Assembly: GCA_025210235.1 (NCBI GenBank)
Contig: JAOASG010000044.1
Coordinates: 124,001 to 188,000, forward strand
DNA length: 64,000 bases
Direction: 5' to 3'
From: Vallitalea sp.
GTDB lineage: Bacteria > Bacillota > Clostridia > Lachnospirales > Vallitaleaceae
Part shown: positions 56,100 to 64,000 of the stretch, in pieces
Layout of the letters: every line of letters starts with the position of its first letter
How positions within the stretch are numbered: the stretch's first letter is position 1
The notes under the pieces: generated by a model
Seen by the model: only the letters and a program-made list of their open reading frames with translations
What the model was told of the DNA's origin: nothing
Databases searched by the model: none
Made by a program: the position numbers and the translations under genes

Positions 56100-57035
56100 T
56101 TATTGCTCGAATAAAGCACTTACAAATTCTTCTGAATCAAATTGTTGCATATCATCTATTCCTTCACCAACACCAATATACTTAACTGGAATATTTAGTT
56201 CTGTTTGAATAGCAATAGCAATACCACCTTTTGCAGTTCCATCTAATTTTGTAAGTACAATACCTGTAATATCTGCAATATCTTTAAATTGCTTAGCTTG
56301 TTGTAATGCATTTTGTCCTGTTGTACTATCTAGCACTAGAAGAACTTCTTTGCGTGCTTCTGGATACTCTCTATTTATTATTTTAAATATCTTTCTTAAC
56401 TCTTCCATTAGATTTTTCTTGTTATGAAGTCTTCCTGCTGTATCACATATTAAAATATCTGCGTTTCTTGATTTTGCAGCTTGAACTGCATCAAAAACAA
56501 CTGCACCTGGATCAGAATTTTCTTGTTGTGATATTAACTCAACCCCTGCTCTATTAGACCATTCTTCTAGTTGGTCAATTGCAGCCGCTCTGAAAGTATC
56601 AGCTGCTGCAAGTATTACTTTTTTTCCATCTAGTTTATACTGATGAGCTAATTTACCAATTGTAGTTGTCTTTCCTACTCCATTTACACCAATAACTAAA
56701 ACAACTGATTTTTCTTGTGTAAAATCATATATATCATCATCATTTCCCATAAGTTCTTTTAATTCTTCCATTAAAAGCTCTCTAACTGATTCTGTGTCTT
56801 TTATTTTTTGTTCTTTAACTTTAGCTCTTAAGTCTTCAATAATTTTCATAGAAGTATTAACACCTAAATCAGCTACAATTAATGCTTCTTCTAATTCTTC
56901 ATAAAAGTCTTCATCTATTTTAGTAAAAGTACTAAGAACATTGTCAACTCCACCTATAATATTGTCTCTTGTTTTTGTTAATCCTTGTACTAATTTACCA
57001 AAAAATCCTCTTCGTTTTTTCTTCTCTTTCTCCAT
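56100..57035 (-). CDS. ftsY: Signal recognition particle receptor FtsY
   Basis: A 311-residue GTPase. Short basic N-terminus ([17 protein letters not shown]), N domain, then G domain: [59 protein letters not shown]. It receives the Ffh-ribosome complex at the membrane. It lacks the long acidic domain of enterobacteria. Follows smc after 36 bases. Confidence 0.98.
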   Translation of the reverse strand: MEKEKKKRRGFFGKLVQGLTKTRDNIIGGVDNVLSTFTKIDEDFYEELEEALIVADLGVNTSMKIIEDLRAKVKEQKIKDTESVRELLMEELKELMGNDDDIYDFTQEKSVVLVIGVNGVGKTTTIGKLAHQYKLDGKKVILAAADTFRAAAIDQLEEWSNRAGVELISQQENSDPGAVVFDAVQAAKSRNADILICDTAGRLHNKKNLMEELRKIFKIINREYPEARKEVLLVLDSTTGQNALQQAKQFKDIADITGIVLTKLDGTAKGGIAIAIQTELNIPVKYIGVGEGIDDMQQFDSEEFVSALFEQ

Positions 57036-57071
57036 ATTCTACTCCTTCCAAACTACTTATAAATAATATTT

Positions 57072-60000
57072 TTAACCTGTTAATTCATTTTCTATTAATT
57101 TAACAGATACTCTTGTGGATACACCTTTTTCTTGCATTGTAATACCATATAATATATCTGCAGCTTCCATTGTTCCTCTTCTATGTGTAATAATAATAAA
57201 CTGAGTATTATCTGAAAGTTTTTGTAAATACTTTGCAAACCTTTCAACATTTGCATCATCTAGTGCCGCCTCGATTTCATCAAGTACACAAAATGGTGAT
57301 GGTTTTAATTTCTGAATTGCAAATAATAATGCAATAGCAGTAAATGCCCTTTCTCCACCTGATAATAACATCATACTTTGTAACTTTTTCCCTGGTGGCT
57401 GTGCAACTATATTGATTCCTGATTCCAAAACATTATCTTCATCAATTAAATATAATAAACCTTTACCGCCGCCAAAAAGTTCCCGAAATACATTATTGAA
57501 CTGATAATTAATTTCTTTAAATTTTAATTTAAATTGTTTTACCATCTCTTTATCTAATTCATTTATAACACCTATTAGTTTTTTTTCAGCTTCAATTAAA
57601 TCATCTTTTTGTTCTGTTAAAAAATTAAATCTTGTAGTTACTTCTTTATACTCTTCAATGGCATTAACATTAACATCTCCAAGCTTTCTAATAGAGTCTT
57701 TTAATTCTTTAACCCTATTTTTAAGTTGAGTTACCTTGCCAAGAGATTCTTTAATCTCTATCATATTATAGGTTAATTCATATTCATCCCACATATAATT
57801 TGTTAAATTATCTTTTTGCAACTCAAACTTCATTTTAGAATTTTGAAATCTTAATACTTCTTTTTCTAATAAGTTAGTCTTCTCACTTAATTTTTCTCTT
57901 TCTTCTAATAAATCATTTTGTTCTTTACTTATATTATTTTTTTTATCATTTAATAACTTAAGATTTTCTTCCATTACAGTTATTTCATTTACTGTTTCTT
58001 CAATGTTTACTTTATATTTACTTATTAAATCATTTTTTAATATAATACTCTCGTTATTACTTGCTAATTCTTTAGTATATGATTCTTTTTGATTATTAAT
58101 TTCTTCTTGTTCATTACTTAGTCGTTCTACGTTTTCCTTTAAGCTAGTTATTTTTTGCTTATTAGAGCTTATGTTTATTTTTAAATTAGTCAATTCTTCA
58201 GATATATTATCTTTAATTATTTTATTTTTATTAATAATATTTGTAATATTTAATACTTTGTCTTCTGCATCTGTATTTTCACTTTCACTACCACAAAGTT
58301 TCTGATTATAATTATGTGTAGTTTTTTCTAATTCCTTATTTTGAATTTCTAGTTCTTTTAATTCTTTATTACTATCTAATAATTCCTGTTCTTTTATTTT
58401 AATGTCTTTTATTAACTGATTTCTGTTCATTTCCAAAGAATTTAATTTTATATTTAAATTATGCTCTTTTTCTACTAATTCCATAGATTTATTACTAAGA
58501 ACTTTTTTCTCTTCAACTATGTTAATTTTATTACTACTTGCAATTTCAATTTTATTTGAAATCTCTTGAATCTTTATTTGATATTCATTTAGTTGTCTTT
58601 TTCTAGATAGAAAATTATTAGCTTTATTTTTATAACTTCCTCCAGTTAATGAACCTCCTAGATTCAATACTTCTCCAGATAATGTAACAATTTTTAATTT
58701 ATAGTTATGTTTTCTTGCAATTTTTATTGCGTTGTCAATATTATTAACAATAACTACTCTTCCAAGAAGGTATTTAATGATATTCTCATACATACTATCA
58801 TATGAAACCAAATCACTTCCATATCCAATAAATCCCTCTTCATTAGTTATTGGCTTATAATTATTATTTACTCTTATACTTGTAAGAGGCAAAAAAGTAG
58901 CTCTTCCATATTTGTTTTCTTTCAAATATTTAATCATGTTTTTTGCTGTTTCTTCATCTTGGGTAACAATATTTTGAATTCCTCCTCCAAGAGAAGTCTC
59001 TATAGCAATTTCATATTTTTTATCTACTTTAATTATATCAGCTACAACACCTAATACAGTATTTAACTTATTTTTAATTTTTTGTTCCATAACTTTTTTA
59101 ATACTATAATTATAACCTTCATAGTGTTGTGTTATTTCATCAAGAGCATTATATTTTGATTTATATTGATTTATTTGTTGATTTAGTACATTTAAGTTTT
59201 CTTGTATATTTTGTTTTATTTCATTTATATTTTTTATTTTATCTGATACTAAAATTGATTGTTCTTTTGTCTCTACCAAATTATCGCTTACAGTTATAAT
59301 TTCTTTATCTAGTTTTTCTCTATTATCATTTATTAATTCTTTATCACTATATAATTGATTTGTTTTATCTAGTAAAAAGTTCTTTCTATTTGAGATATTC
59401 TCAAGCATAGTACTATATCTTTGAATCTTACCTTTTACTACTGTAATTTCGTTTAATCTTTCAATAATATTTGTTTTAATTTCTTCAATTGTAGCTTCAT
59501 TAGTACTTATTTCATTAGAAATTGTTGTAAACCCATGATTTTTTTCTTCAATATCTTTTGTTAAAGTATCTAATTTTTTATTTATTACATCTATTTGTTC
59601 ATTATACTCACTAATATTTTTATTATTAAGGTTATATCTAGAACTCAAATTATCCATGTTTTCTTGGATACGTTCATTTGTACTGTTTATCGAATGGATT
59701 TGTTCTTTCGATAGATTAATGTCATTTTCTATTCTTTCTTTTTTAAGGTTGGAAGAAGAAATTTCTTCTTTTTTTGTATCAATAGTGTTACCTAAAGTTT
59801 CTATTACCTCATTTATGTTATTATATTGTAATTTAATATCATCATATTTATTATTTACTTCATTAATCTCGTTATTAATATTTTTTTCTTTGTCACTTAT
59901 TTCATAAATATTTTTGTTTATTTTTTCAATCTCCGAGACAAAAATACTTACTTCATTACTTTTTAATTCTTCTTTAAGCAAAAGATATTTTTTTGCAACT

Positions 60001-60629
60001 TCCGCTTGTGCTTCTAAGGAATCTTTTTTACCATCAAGTTCATTTATTATATCATTTATCCTTAGTAAATTTTGTTTCTCTTCATCTAGTTTTTTATAAG
60101 CATCTGTCTTTCTTCTTTTAAATTTTACAATACCAGCTGCTTCATCAAATAAGTTTCTTCTATCCTCTGGTTTAGTACTAAGTATTTTATCTATTTGACC
60201 TTGTCCAATTATAGAGTACCCTTCTTTTCCCACTCCAGTATCCAAAAACAAATCATTTATATCTTTTAACCTACACGGTGATTTATTTATGTAGAATTCA
60301 CTTTCTCCTGATCTATATACTCTTCTAGATATTGTTACCTCTAGATAATCCATAGCCATTTTTTTATCATGGTTATCAATTGTAATATCTACTTGGGAAT
60401 AACCTACAGGTCGTCTATTCTCAGTTCCTGCAAAAATAACATCTTCCATTTTAGAGCCTCTTAGTTGTTTTGCACTATGAGCTCCTAAAACCCAACGAAC
60501 TGCATCAGCAATATTACTTTTACCACTTCCATTAGGACCAACTATACCTGTTATTCCTTTATCAAATTCAAAATTTATTTTGTTTGCAAAAGATTTGAAT
60601 CCTTGTAATTCAATATTTTTTAAGTACAT
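57072..60629 (-). CDS. smc: Chromosome segregation ATPase SMC
   Basis: An 1185-residue protein. Walker A GPNGSGKSNIADAVRWVLG near the N-terminus, long coiled coils, the hinge around residues 510-670 (GVVADIIKVDKKYEIAIETS, then GGSLTGG), a second coiled coil, the signature LLSGGERAFTAIALLFAIQ and Walker B PFCVLDEIEAALDD. It organises the nucleoid with ScpA and ScpB. Normal length. Second gene of rnc-smc-ftsY. Confidence 0.98.
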   Translation of the reverse strand: MYLKNIELQGFKSFANKINFEFDKGITGIVGPNGSGKSNIADAVRWVLGAHSAKQLRGSKMEDVIFAGTENRRPVGYSQVDITIDNHDKKMAMDYLEVTISRRVYRSGESEFYINKSPCRLKDINDLFLDTGVGKEGYSIIGQGQIDKILSTKPEDRRNLFDEAAGIVKFKRRKTDAYKKLDEEKQNLLRINDIINELDGKKDSLEAQAEVAKKYLLLKEELKSNEVSIFVSEIEKINKNIYEISDKEKNINNEINEVNNKYDDIKLQYNNINEVIETLGNTIDTKKEEISSSNLKKERIENDINLSKEQIHSINSTNERIQENMDNLSSRYNLNNKNISEYNEQIDVINKKLDTLTKDIEEKNHGFTTISNEISTNEATIEEIKTNIIERLNEITVVKGKIQRYSTMLENISNRKNFLLDKTNQLYSDKELINDNREKLDKEIITVSDNLVETKEQSILVSDKIKNINEIKQNIQENLNVLNQQINQYKSKYNALDEITQHYEGYNYSIKKVMEQKIKNKLNTVLGVVADIIKVDKKYEIAIETSLGGGIQNIVTQDEETAKNMIKYLKENKYGRATFLPLTSIRVNNNYKPITNEEGFIGYGSDLVSYDSMYENIIKYLLGRVVIVNNIDNAIKIARKHNYKLKIVTLSGEVLNLGGSLTGGSYKNKANNFLSRKRQLNEYQIKIQEISNKIEIASSNKINIVEEKKVLSNKSMELVEKEHNLNIKLNSLEMNRNQLIKDIKIKEQELLDSNKELKELEIQNKELEKTTHNYNQKLCGSESENTDAEDKVLNITNIINKNKIIKDNISEELTNLKINISSNKQKITSLKENVERLSNEQEEINNQKESYTKELASNNESIILKNDLISKYKVNIEETVNEITVMEENLKLLNDKKNNISKEQNDLLEEREKLSEKTNLLEKEVLRFQNSKMKFELQKDNLTNYMWDEYELTYNMIEIKESLGKVTQLKNRVKELKDSIRKLGDVNVNAIEEYKEVTTRFNFLTEQKDDLIEAEKKLIGVINELDKEMVKQFKLKFKEINYQFNNVFRELFGGGKGLLYLIDEDNVLESGINIVAQPPGKKLQSMMLLSGGERAFTAIALLFAIQKLKPSPFCVLDEIEAALDDANVERFAKYLQKLSDNTQFIIITHRRGTMEAADILYGITMQEKGVSTRVSVKLIENELTG

Positions 60630-60670
60630 TTGTATCCCCTTACCTGTGTATATTTAATGATTGGCATTGG

Positions 60671-60707
60671 ACAATTGACAATTATAATAACGATAATTGT
60701 CAATTGT
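60671..60707. repeat. Perfect 15-bp inverted repeat between rnc and smc
   Basis: ACAATTGACAATTAT (60671-60685) and ATAATTGTCAATTGT (60693-60707) pair perfectly around a 7-base loop. It fills most of the 94-base gap between rnc and smc. Further CAATTGACAATT-like strings occur near 33016 and 38885. There is no clear U-run, so it is more likely a processing hairpin or repeat than a terminator. Confidence 0.6.
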
Positions 60708-60723
60708 ACACTGTCAATTTATG

Positions 60724-61413
60724 TTATTTAATTGTTTTAATAGCATCATAAGCACCATCTTGTTCAGCTGCTTTTTTACTCCTACCTCTTCCATGACCAA
60801 TTACTTTTCCTTCATGTCTTACCTCTACTACAAATAATTTGTTATGATCTGGGCCCTTTTCCTTAACTATTATGTACTCAATGGGTTGTTCACTTGTCTT
60901 TTGAATAATTTCTTGTAGGTGGGTCTTACTATCAATAAATAATTTCCTTTTTTCAACATCTTTTAATAATGTATTTACAATAAATTTTCTTGCAGATTCT
61001 AAGCCTCCATCCAAATAAATTGAACCAATTAAAGCCTCTACTGCATCAGATAAAACAGAAGCACGATACCTTCCGCCAGAATTCTCCTCACCTTTACCAA
61101 GTCTTATAAAATCACCTAATGTAATTTCATTTGAAAAGTTTGCTAACGTTGGTTCACATACAATACTCGCTCTAAATTTTGTTAATTCCCCTTCAAGCAT
61201 GTCCGTATAATTTCTAAATAAAAAATCGCTTGTAACTATTTCTAATACTGCATCTCCTAAAAACTCAAGTCTTTCATTATTTTCAAATTTAGACATTTTA
61301 TGCTCATTAGCATATGAACTATGAGTTAACGCTTGTGATAATAATCTGATATCTTTAAATTCGTAATTAATTATTTCCTGAAATTCATTTAAATTCTTAT
61401 ACTTACTACCCAA
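60724..61413 (-). CDS. rnc: Ribonuclease III
   Basis: A 229-residue double-strand-specific endoribonuclease. Catalytic signature NERLEFLGDAVLEIV, with DAVEALIGSIYLDGG completing the acidic site. The C-terminal dsRNA-binding domain has HLQEIIQKTSEQPIEYIIVKE and GRGRSKKAAEQDGAYDAI. Translation starts with TTG at 61413, six bases after GGAGGG. First gene of rnc-smc-ftsY. Confidence 0.97.
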   Translation of the reverse strand: MGSKYKNLNEFQEIINYEFKDIRLLSQALTHSSYANEHKMSKFENNERLEFLGDAVLEIVTSDFLFRNYTDMLEGELTKFRASIVCEPTLANFSNEITLGDFIRLGKGEENSGGRYRASVLSDAVEALIGSIYLDGGLESARKFIVNTLLKDVEKRKLFIDSKTHLQEIIQKTSEQPIEYIIVKEKGPDHNKLFVVEVRHEGKVIGHGRGRSKKAAEQDGAYDAIKTIK

Positions 61414-61440
61414 TAAAATCCCTCCACTTTACATAAAATC

Positions 61441-61464
61441 AAAGCCCTTAAATGTAAGGGCTTT
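61441..61464 (-). terminator. Hairpin terminator after acpP
   Basis: AAAGCCCTTA and TAAGGGCTTT form a 10-bp stem with a 4-base loop directly after the acpP stop codon. On the minus strand GATTTTATG follows. It separates acpP from rnc, probably with some readthrough because no promoter fits in the short gap. Confidence 0.7.
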
Positions 61465-61466
61465 CA

Positions 61467-61703
61467 TTAGTCGTTATTAATTTGCTGATTTATCGCCTCA
61501 AGTGCATCGTTAATAGTTACAATGTTTTCTGCTTGATCATTATCAATTTCAACGTCGAATTCTTCTTCTAAAGCCATAATTATTTGCACTAAATCCAAAG
61601 AATCAACATTTAGATCATCTACAAATTTTGTATCTCCTGAAATTTGTGATTCATTTACATGTGCAAATTCCGCAATAATAGAAATTAATTTTTCTAATTC
61701 CAT
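61467..61703 (-). CDS. acpP: Acyl carrier protein
   Basis: A 78-residue acidic protein. The phosphopantetheine serine is in VDDLNVDSLDLVQIIMALEE. It carries growing acyl chains in fatty acid synthesis. AAGGGGGCAAATAAA precedes the ATG. Directly after plsX. Confidence 0.97.
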   Translation of the reverse strand: MELEKLISIIAEFAHVNESQISGDTKFVDDLNVDSLDLVQIIMALEEEFDVEIDNDQAENIVTINDALEAINQQINND

Positions 61704-61716
61704 TTTATTTGCCCCC

Positions 61717-62721
61717 TTAAATCATATTTATATTTTGTTTTATTTTTTGGTTAATTTGCTGATTTGCAAATTTTTTACATTGAAGTATGGTATTTTTAAC
61801 TGCTTTTGCATCTGAACTACCATGAGTTTTAACAACTAATCCTTCTAAACCAAGTAAGGGAGCTCCCCCATATTCAGTATAGTCAAAACCCTTTTTAAAT
61901 TTCTTTAGTGCTGGTTTTAATAAAAGTGTTCCAATTTTTGATCTAGTATCTTGCAATAAAGCTTTTTTTAGCATATCAAACATAGTCAAAGCAAAACCTT
62001 CTGTATATTTCAAAATAATATTACCTACGAAAGCATCACATACAAGTATATCAGCTTTACCTTGTGGTATTTCTCTAGCTTCAATATTACCAATGAAATT
62101 AATATTTTCTTTTTGAAGTAATGGATACGTTTCTCTTACCAAAAGATTGCCTTTTGATTCTTCTTCACCAATATTAACTAAAGCAACTTTTGGATTTTTA
62201 ATACCTAATACATTCTCAAAATAAATAGAACCCATTTTAGCATATTGAACTAAATAACTTGCTTTTGAATCAACATTTGCTCCACAATCAATTAATAAAG
62301 ATACACCTTTTTTATTAGGAATTAAAGGAGCAAGCGCTGGTCTTTCAATACCTTTTATTCTTCCTACAATAAAAGTACCTCCTGCAAGTATAGCACCTGT
62401 ACTACCAGCCGAAACAAAAGCATCCGCTTTTTTCTCTTTCACAAGTTCCAACCCTTTTACAAGTGAAGAATTCTTTTTTCTTCTTATAGCCATAACTGGT
62501 GACTCGCAAGGCTCAATTATTTCTCTTGCATCAACTACCTCTAGTTGTTCTTTATTATATGTGTACTTTTCTAGTTGTTCATTTATGATAATATTATTAC
62601 CAACTAAATAAATCTTTATGTTACTATCATCATTTATTGATTCAATACATCCTTTTACTATTTCATTTGGAGCATTATCTCCACCCATTGCATCAACAGA
62701 AATTGTAATTTTATTTTGCAT
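61717..62721 (-). CDS. plsX: Phosphate acyltransferase PlsX
   Basis: A 334-residue enzyme that makes acyl phosphate from acyl-ACP. Motifs: SVDAMGGDNAPNEIVKG, RRKKNSSLVKGLELVKE, DAFVSAGSTGAILAGG and YTEYGGAPLLGLEGLVVKTHG. Its product is used by PlsY (38915-39523). It has its own promoter at 62755-62783. Confidence 0.97.
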   Translation of the reverse strand: MQNKITISVDAMGGDNAPNEIVKGCIESINDDSNIKIYLVGNNIIINEQLEKYTYNKEQLEVVDAREIIEPCESPVMAIRRKKNSSLVKGLELVKEKKADAFVSAGSTGAILAGGTFIVGRIKGIERPALAPLIPNKKGVSLLIDCGANVDSKASYLVQYAKMGSIYFENVLGIKNPKVALVNIGEEESKGNLLVRETYPLLQKENINFIGNIEAREIPQGKADILVCDAFVGNIILKYTEGFALTMFDMLKKALLQDTRSKIGTLLLKPALKKFKKGFDYTEYGGAPLLGLEGLVVKTHGSSDAKAVKNTILQCKKFANQQINQKIKQNINMI

Positions 62722-62754
62722 AATACCACCTTTAATTCTAGATTCTCTAAAAAT

Positions 62755-62783
62755 ACTATACTAAATTTTTAATATATTTTCAA
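62755..62783 (-). promoter_or_regulatory. Sigma-A promoter of plsX-acpP
   Basis: TTGAAA (62783-62778) and TATAGT (62760-62755) on the minus strand are 17 bases apart. The terminator upstream at 62856-62878 makes a separate promoter necessary. In many Firmicutes FapR acts here; I cannot identify a convincing FapR site. Confidence 0.6.
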
Positions 62784-62855
62784 TAAAAAATTCATATTTT
62801 TTTAGGCACTACTACTATGGTTCCCATATAAGTTATAAATAACTCAATAATAATT

Positions 62856-62878
62856 AAAGGCAGCCTTAGCTGCCTTTT
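62856..62878 (-). terminator. Intrinsic terminator after rpmF
   Basis: AAAGGCAGC and GCTGCCTTT form a perfect 9-bp stem with a 4-base loop, starting three bases past the rpmF stop codon. It is followed by AATTATTATTG on the minus strand. Confidence 0.75.
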
Positions 62879-62880
62879 AA

Positions 62881-63057
62881 TTATTCAGTTACAATAACCT
62901 CTTTATTTTTGTATGTTCCACAAGATTTACAAGCTCTATGAGGCATTACTAATTCGCCACATTTACTGCATTTTACTAAGTTAGGTGCAGTTAATTTCCA
63001 ATTAGCTCTACGCTTATTTCTTCTAGCTTGTGATGTTTTTCTTTTTGGTACTGCCAT
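62881..63057 (-). CDS. rpmF: 50S ribosomal protein L32
   Basis: A 58-residue protein read directly from the sequence: it begins MAVPKRKTSQARRNKRRA and has two CxxC pairs, KCSKCGELV and ACKSCGTYK, which make the zinc ribbon of the C+ form. AAGGAGGTGTCAAT precedes the ATG. Cotranscribed with the DUF177 gene 12 bases upstream. Confidence 0.97.
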   Translation of the reverse strand: MAVPKRKTSQARRNKRRANWKLTAPNLVKCSKCGELVMPHRACKSCGTYKNKEVIVTE

Positions 63058-63069
63058 ATTGACACCTCC

Positions 63070-63561
63070 TTAAAACTCTTTAAATAAATCTTTAAAAACT
63101 GTTAATCTTGGATCTATGTCACTATTATCACAGTTACAAGTTCCCTTATTTAGGTTAGTTCCACATTGATTACAAATACCTTTACAAGTATCACTACATA
63201 GTACTTTCATAGGCAAATGAATAATTATTTCATCTAAAGCAAATTTTTCTAGATCTAAATTATATCCATCAATAAATTCGATTTTTTCATCACCATCAAA
63301 TTCAATGTCCTTAGAAAAATTGGTCTCAAGATTATAATCTACTTCTTCCATGCATCTATCACAAGGAATTTTTAGAGTTCCTTTTATTACGCCTTTTAAA
63401 TTAATTTTCTTATAACCTAAATTAGTAATATCTACATCAATATGAATAAAATCAATTTGGTAATTATTATTTCCAAAATTTAATTCTTTCACATTTATGT
63501 CGGTAGATATGTTTCTTTTCATTCCATCATTGAACAAAAAATCAGTTATGTTATATTGCAT
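63070..63561 (-). CDS. yceD: DUF177 / YceD family protein
   Basis: About 163 residues, MQYNITDFLFNDGMKRN. Motifs of YceD: LKGVIKGTLKIPCDRCMEEVDYNLE, DEIIIHLPMKVLCSDTCKGICNQCGTNLN and the end DPRLTVFKDLF. Always next to rpmF; the homolog affects 23S rRNA or ribosome biogenesis. The start at 63561 (after GGGGTGATAAT) is set because the promoter at 63629-63657 would start RNA near 63622, excluding a longer frame to 63642. Confidence 0.92.
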   Translation of the reverse strand: MQYNITDFLFNDGMKRNISTDINVKELNFGNNNYQIDFIHIDVDITNLGYKKINLKGVIKGTLKIPCDRCMEEVDYNLETNFSKDIEFDGDEKIEFIDGYNLDLEKFALDEIIIHLPMKVLCSDTCKGICNQCGTNLNKGTCNCDNSDIDPRLTVFKDLFKEF

Positions 63562-63628
63562 ATTATCACCCCAATCACATGTAATACCATTATACCGGAA
63601 TGGAAATTGCATAAAATAACCACAAGTA

Positions 63629-63657
63629 ATTATACATACCAATTAAAGTTTTGTCAA
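63629..63657 (-). promoter_or_regulatory. Sigma-A promoter of yceD-rpmF
   Basis: TTGACA (63657-63652) and TATAAT (63634-63629) on the minus strand are perfect consensus boxes 17 bases apart. Confidence 0.85.
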
Positions 63658-63717
63658 TATTTTAAGGAAAAATAAAAAAATTATTCATAGTATATGGAAA
63701 TTTATTGTTAACAAGAA

Positions 63718-63742
63718 CCTACCTTCAAACTAAGAAAGTAGG
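63718..63742 (-). terminator. Probable terminator of ackA
   Basis: CCTAC-C-TTC and GAA-A-GTAGG pair with one mismatch around an 8-base loop, 22 bases after the ackA stop codon. On the minus strand TTCTTGTTAAC follows. Confidence 0.5.
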
Positions 63743-63763
63743 CTACTTGACAAATTATATATA

Positions 63764-64000
63764 TTAGATAAGTCTTGCTGTTTCTCTAGCAATAGTCATT
63801 TCCTCATCAGTTGGAATTACTAATGTTCTAACTTTTGCATTTTCTTTAGAGAAATCTCTTTCTATACCTCTACATTTATTAGCTTCTTTATCTATATCTA
63901 CACCTAAAAATGTAAGATATGAACATATTTCTTCTCTTACGTCTCCATTGTTTTCGCCAAGTCCAGCAGTAAATGTAATTGCATCAATACCATTCATTGC
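63764..64000 (-). CDS. ackA: Acetate kinase, C-terminal part (continues beyond the window)
   Basis: Only the last 78 or so residues are present. The motif [20 protein letters not shown] is the conserved ADENOSINE region of acetate kinase, and [20 protein letters not shown] is the usual C-terminus. The enzyme makes acetate and ATP from acetyl phosphate, the main energy step in fermenting Clostridia. Open at the 5' end. Confidence 0.95.
   Translation of the reverse strand, partial: AMNGIDAITFTAGLGENNGDVREEICSYLTFLGVDIDKEANKCRGIERDFSKENAKVRTLVIPTDEEMTIARETARLI

Noticed and set aside
62755..62783. FapR operator overlapping the plsX promoter
   Set aside because: The sequence around TTAGTATAG is only loosely similar to the known FapR site and lacks its symmetric second half.
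1..64000. Search for a transposase that could move the palindromes
   Set aside because: No IS transposase, RAYT/Y1, integrase or reverse transcriptase gene was found among the ORFs, so an autonomous partner must be elsewhere if it exists.
1..64000. tRNA, rRNA, T-box or known riboswitch
   Set aside because: No cloverleaf, rRNA segment, T-box core or familiar aptamer core was recognised by eye in the intergenic regions.

Overview
The window is an AT-rich chromosomal segment from a low-GC, endospore-forming Firmicute, most likely of class Clostridia. The evidence is spoIVA, a FliK/FlhB-like pair next to rnhB, a class D-like sortase with an LPKTG surface protein, Shine-Dalgarno sequences of the GGAGG type, and the classical Firmicute gene orders rimP-nusA-ylxR-ylxQ-infB-rbfA-nrnA-truB-ribF-rpsO-pnp and ylxM-ffh-rpsP-khpA-rimM-trmD-rplS. 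No species call is possible from the sequence alone.

Layout. 0-10 kb is accessory: a DUF3298-type lipoprotein, an LD-carboxypeptidase plus Ala-Glu epimerase pair (murein peptide turnover), a DUF1361 membrane protein, a broken Fic gene, a membrane NERD protein, an MBL-fold hydrolase and a geranylgeranyl-reductase-like flavoprotein. 10.6-14.4 kb is a sortase plus LPXTG surface protein unit, followed by an aldo/keto reductase. 15.8-29.5 kb is the translation and RNA-decay super-operon on the minus strand, from rimP down to pnp, a M16 protease and dut. 29.9-37.5 kb holds a chemoreceptor without extracellular sensor, spoIVA, and three plus-strand envelope genes (VCBS-like, DUF3160, zinc-motif membrane protein). 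37.8-53.6 kb is core again: gpsA-plsY-der-DUF512, pgeF-yraN-flhB'-ylqG-rnhB-HD, rbgA-lepB, rplS-trmD-rimM, khpA-rpsP-ffh-ylxM. 53.8-64 kb holds an SLH/transglutaminase protein, ftsY-smc-rnc, acpP-plsX, rpmF-yceD and the 3' end of ackA.

The most unusual content is not protein coding. Intergenic gaps carry at least four families of long palindromes (called A, B, C and D here; E and F are single-copy candidates). Copies have diverged, yet their arms changed together: there are many compensatory base-pair changes in A and C. Copies are nested inside one another (D inside A, D inside C, an E insert inside A, B3 within a larger palindrome), there is a 129-bp tandem duplication of D, and D ends supply stop codons or C-terminal residues to several genes. 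Family C has two hairpins, each showing the same AYGGAC hexaloop, which matches the CANGGANG core bound by CsrA/RsmE proteins when read on the plus strand. No transposase is encoded in the window. I consider these elements the best candidate for an undescribed system: either non-autonomous mobile palindromes or a set of structured RNAs.

Several sigma-A promoters with 17-bp spacing could be read directly (upstream of the flavoprotein, rpsO, rimP, the 36.6-kb membrane gene, ylxM, plsX and yceD), and they fit the operon boundaries. Function calls rest on motifs I could read by eye; no database search was possible.
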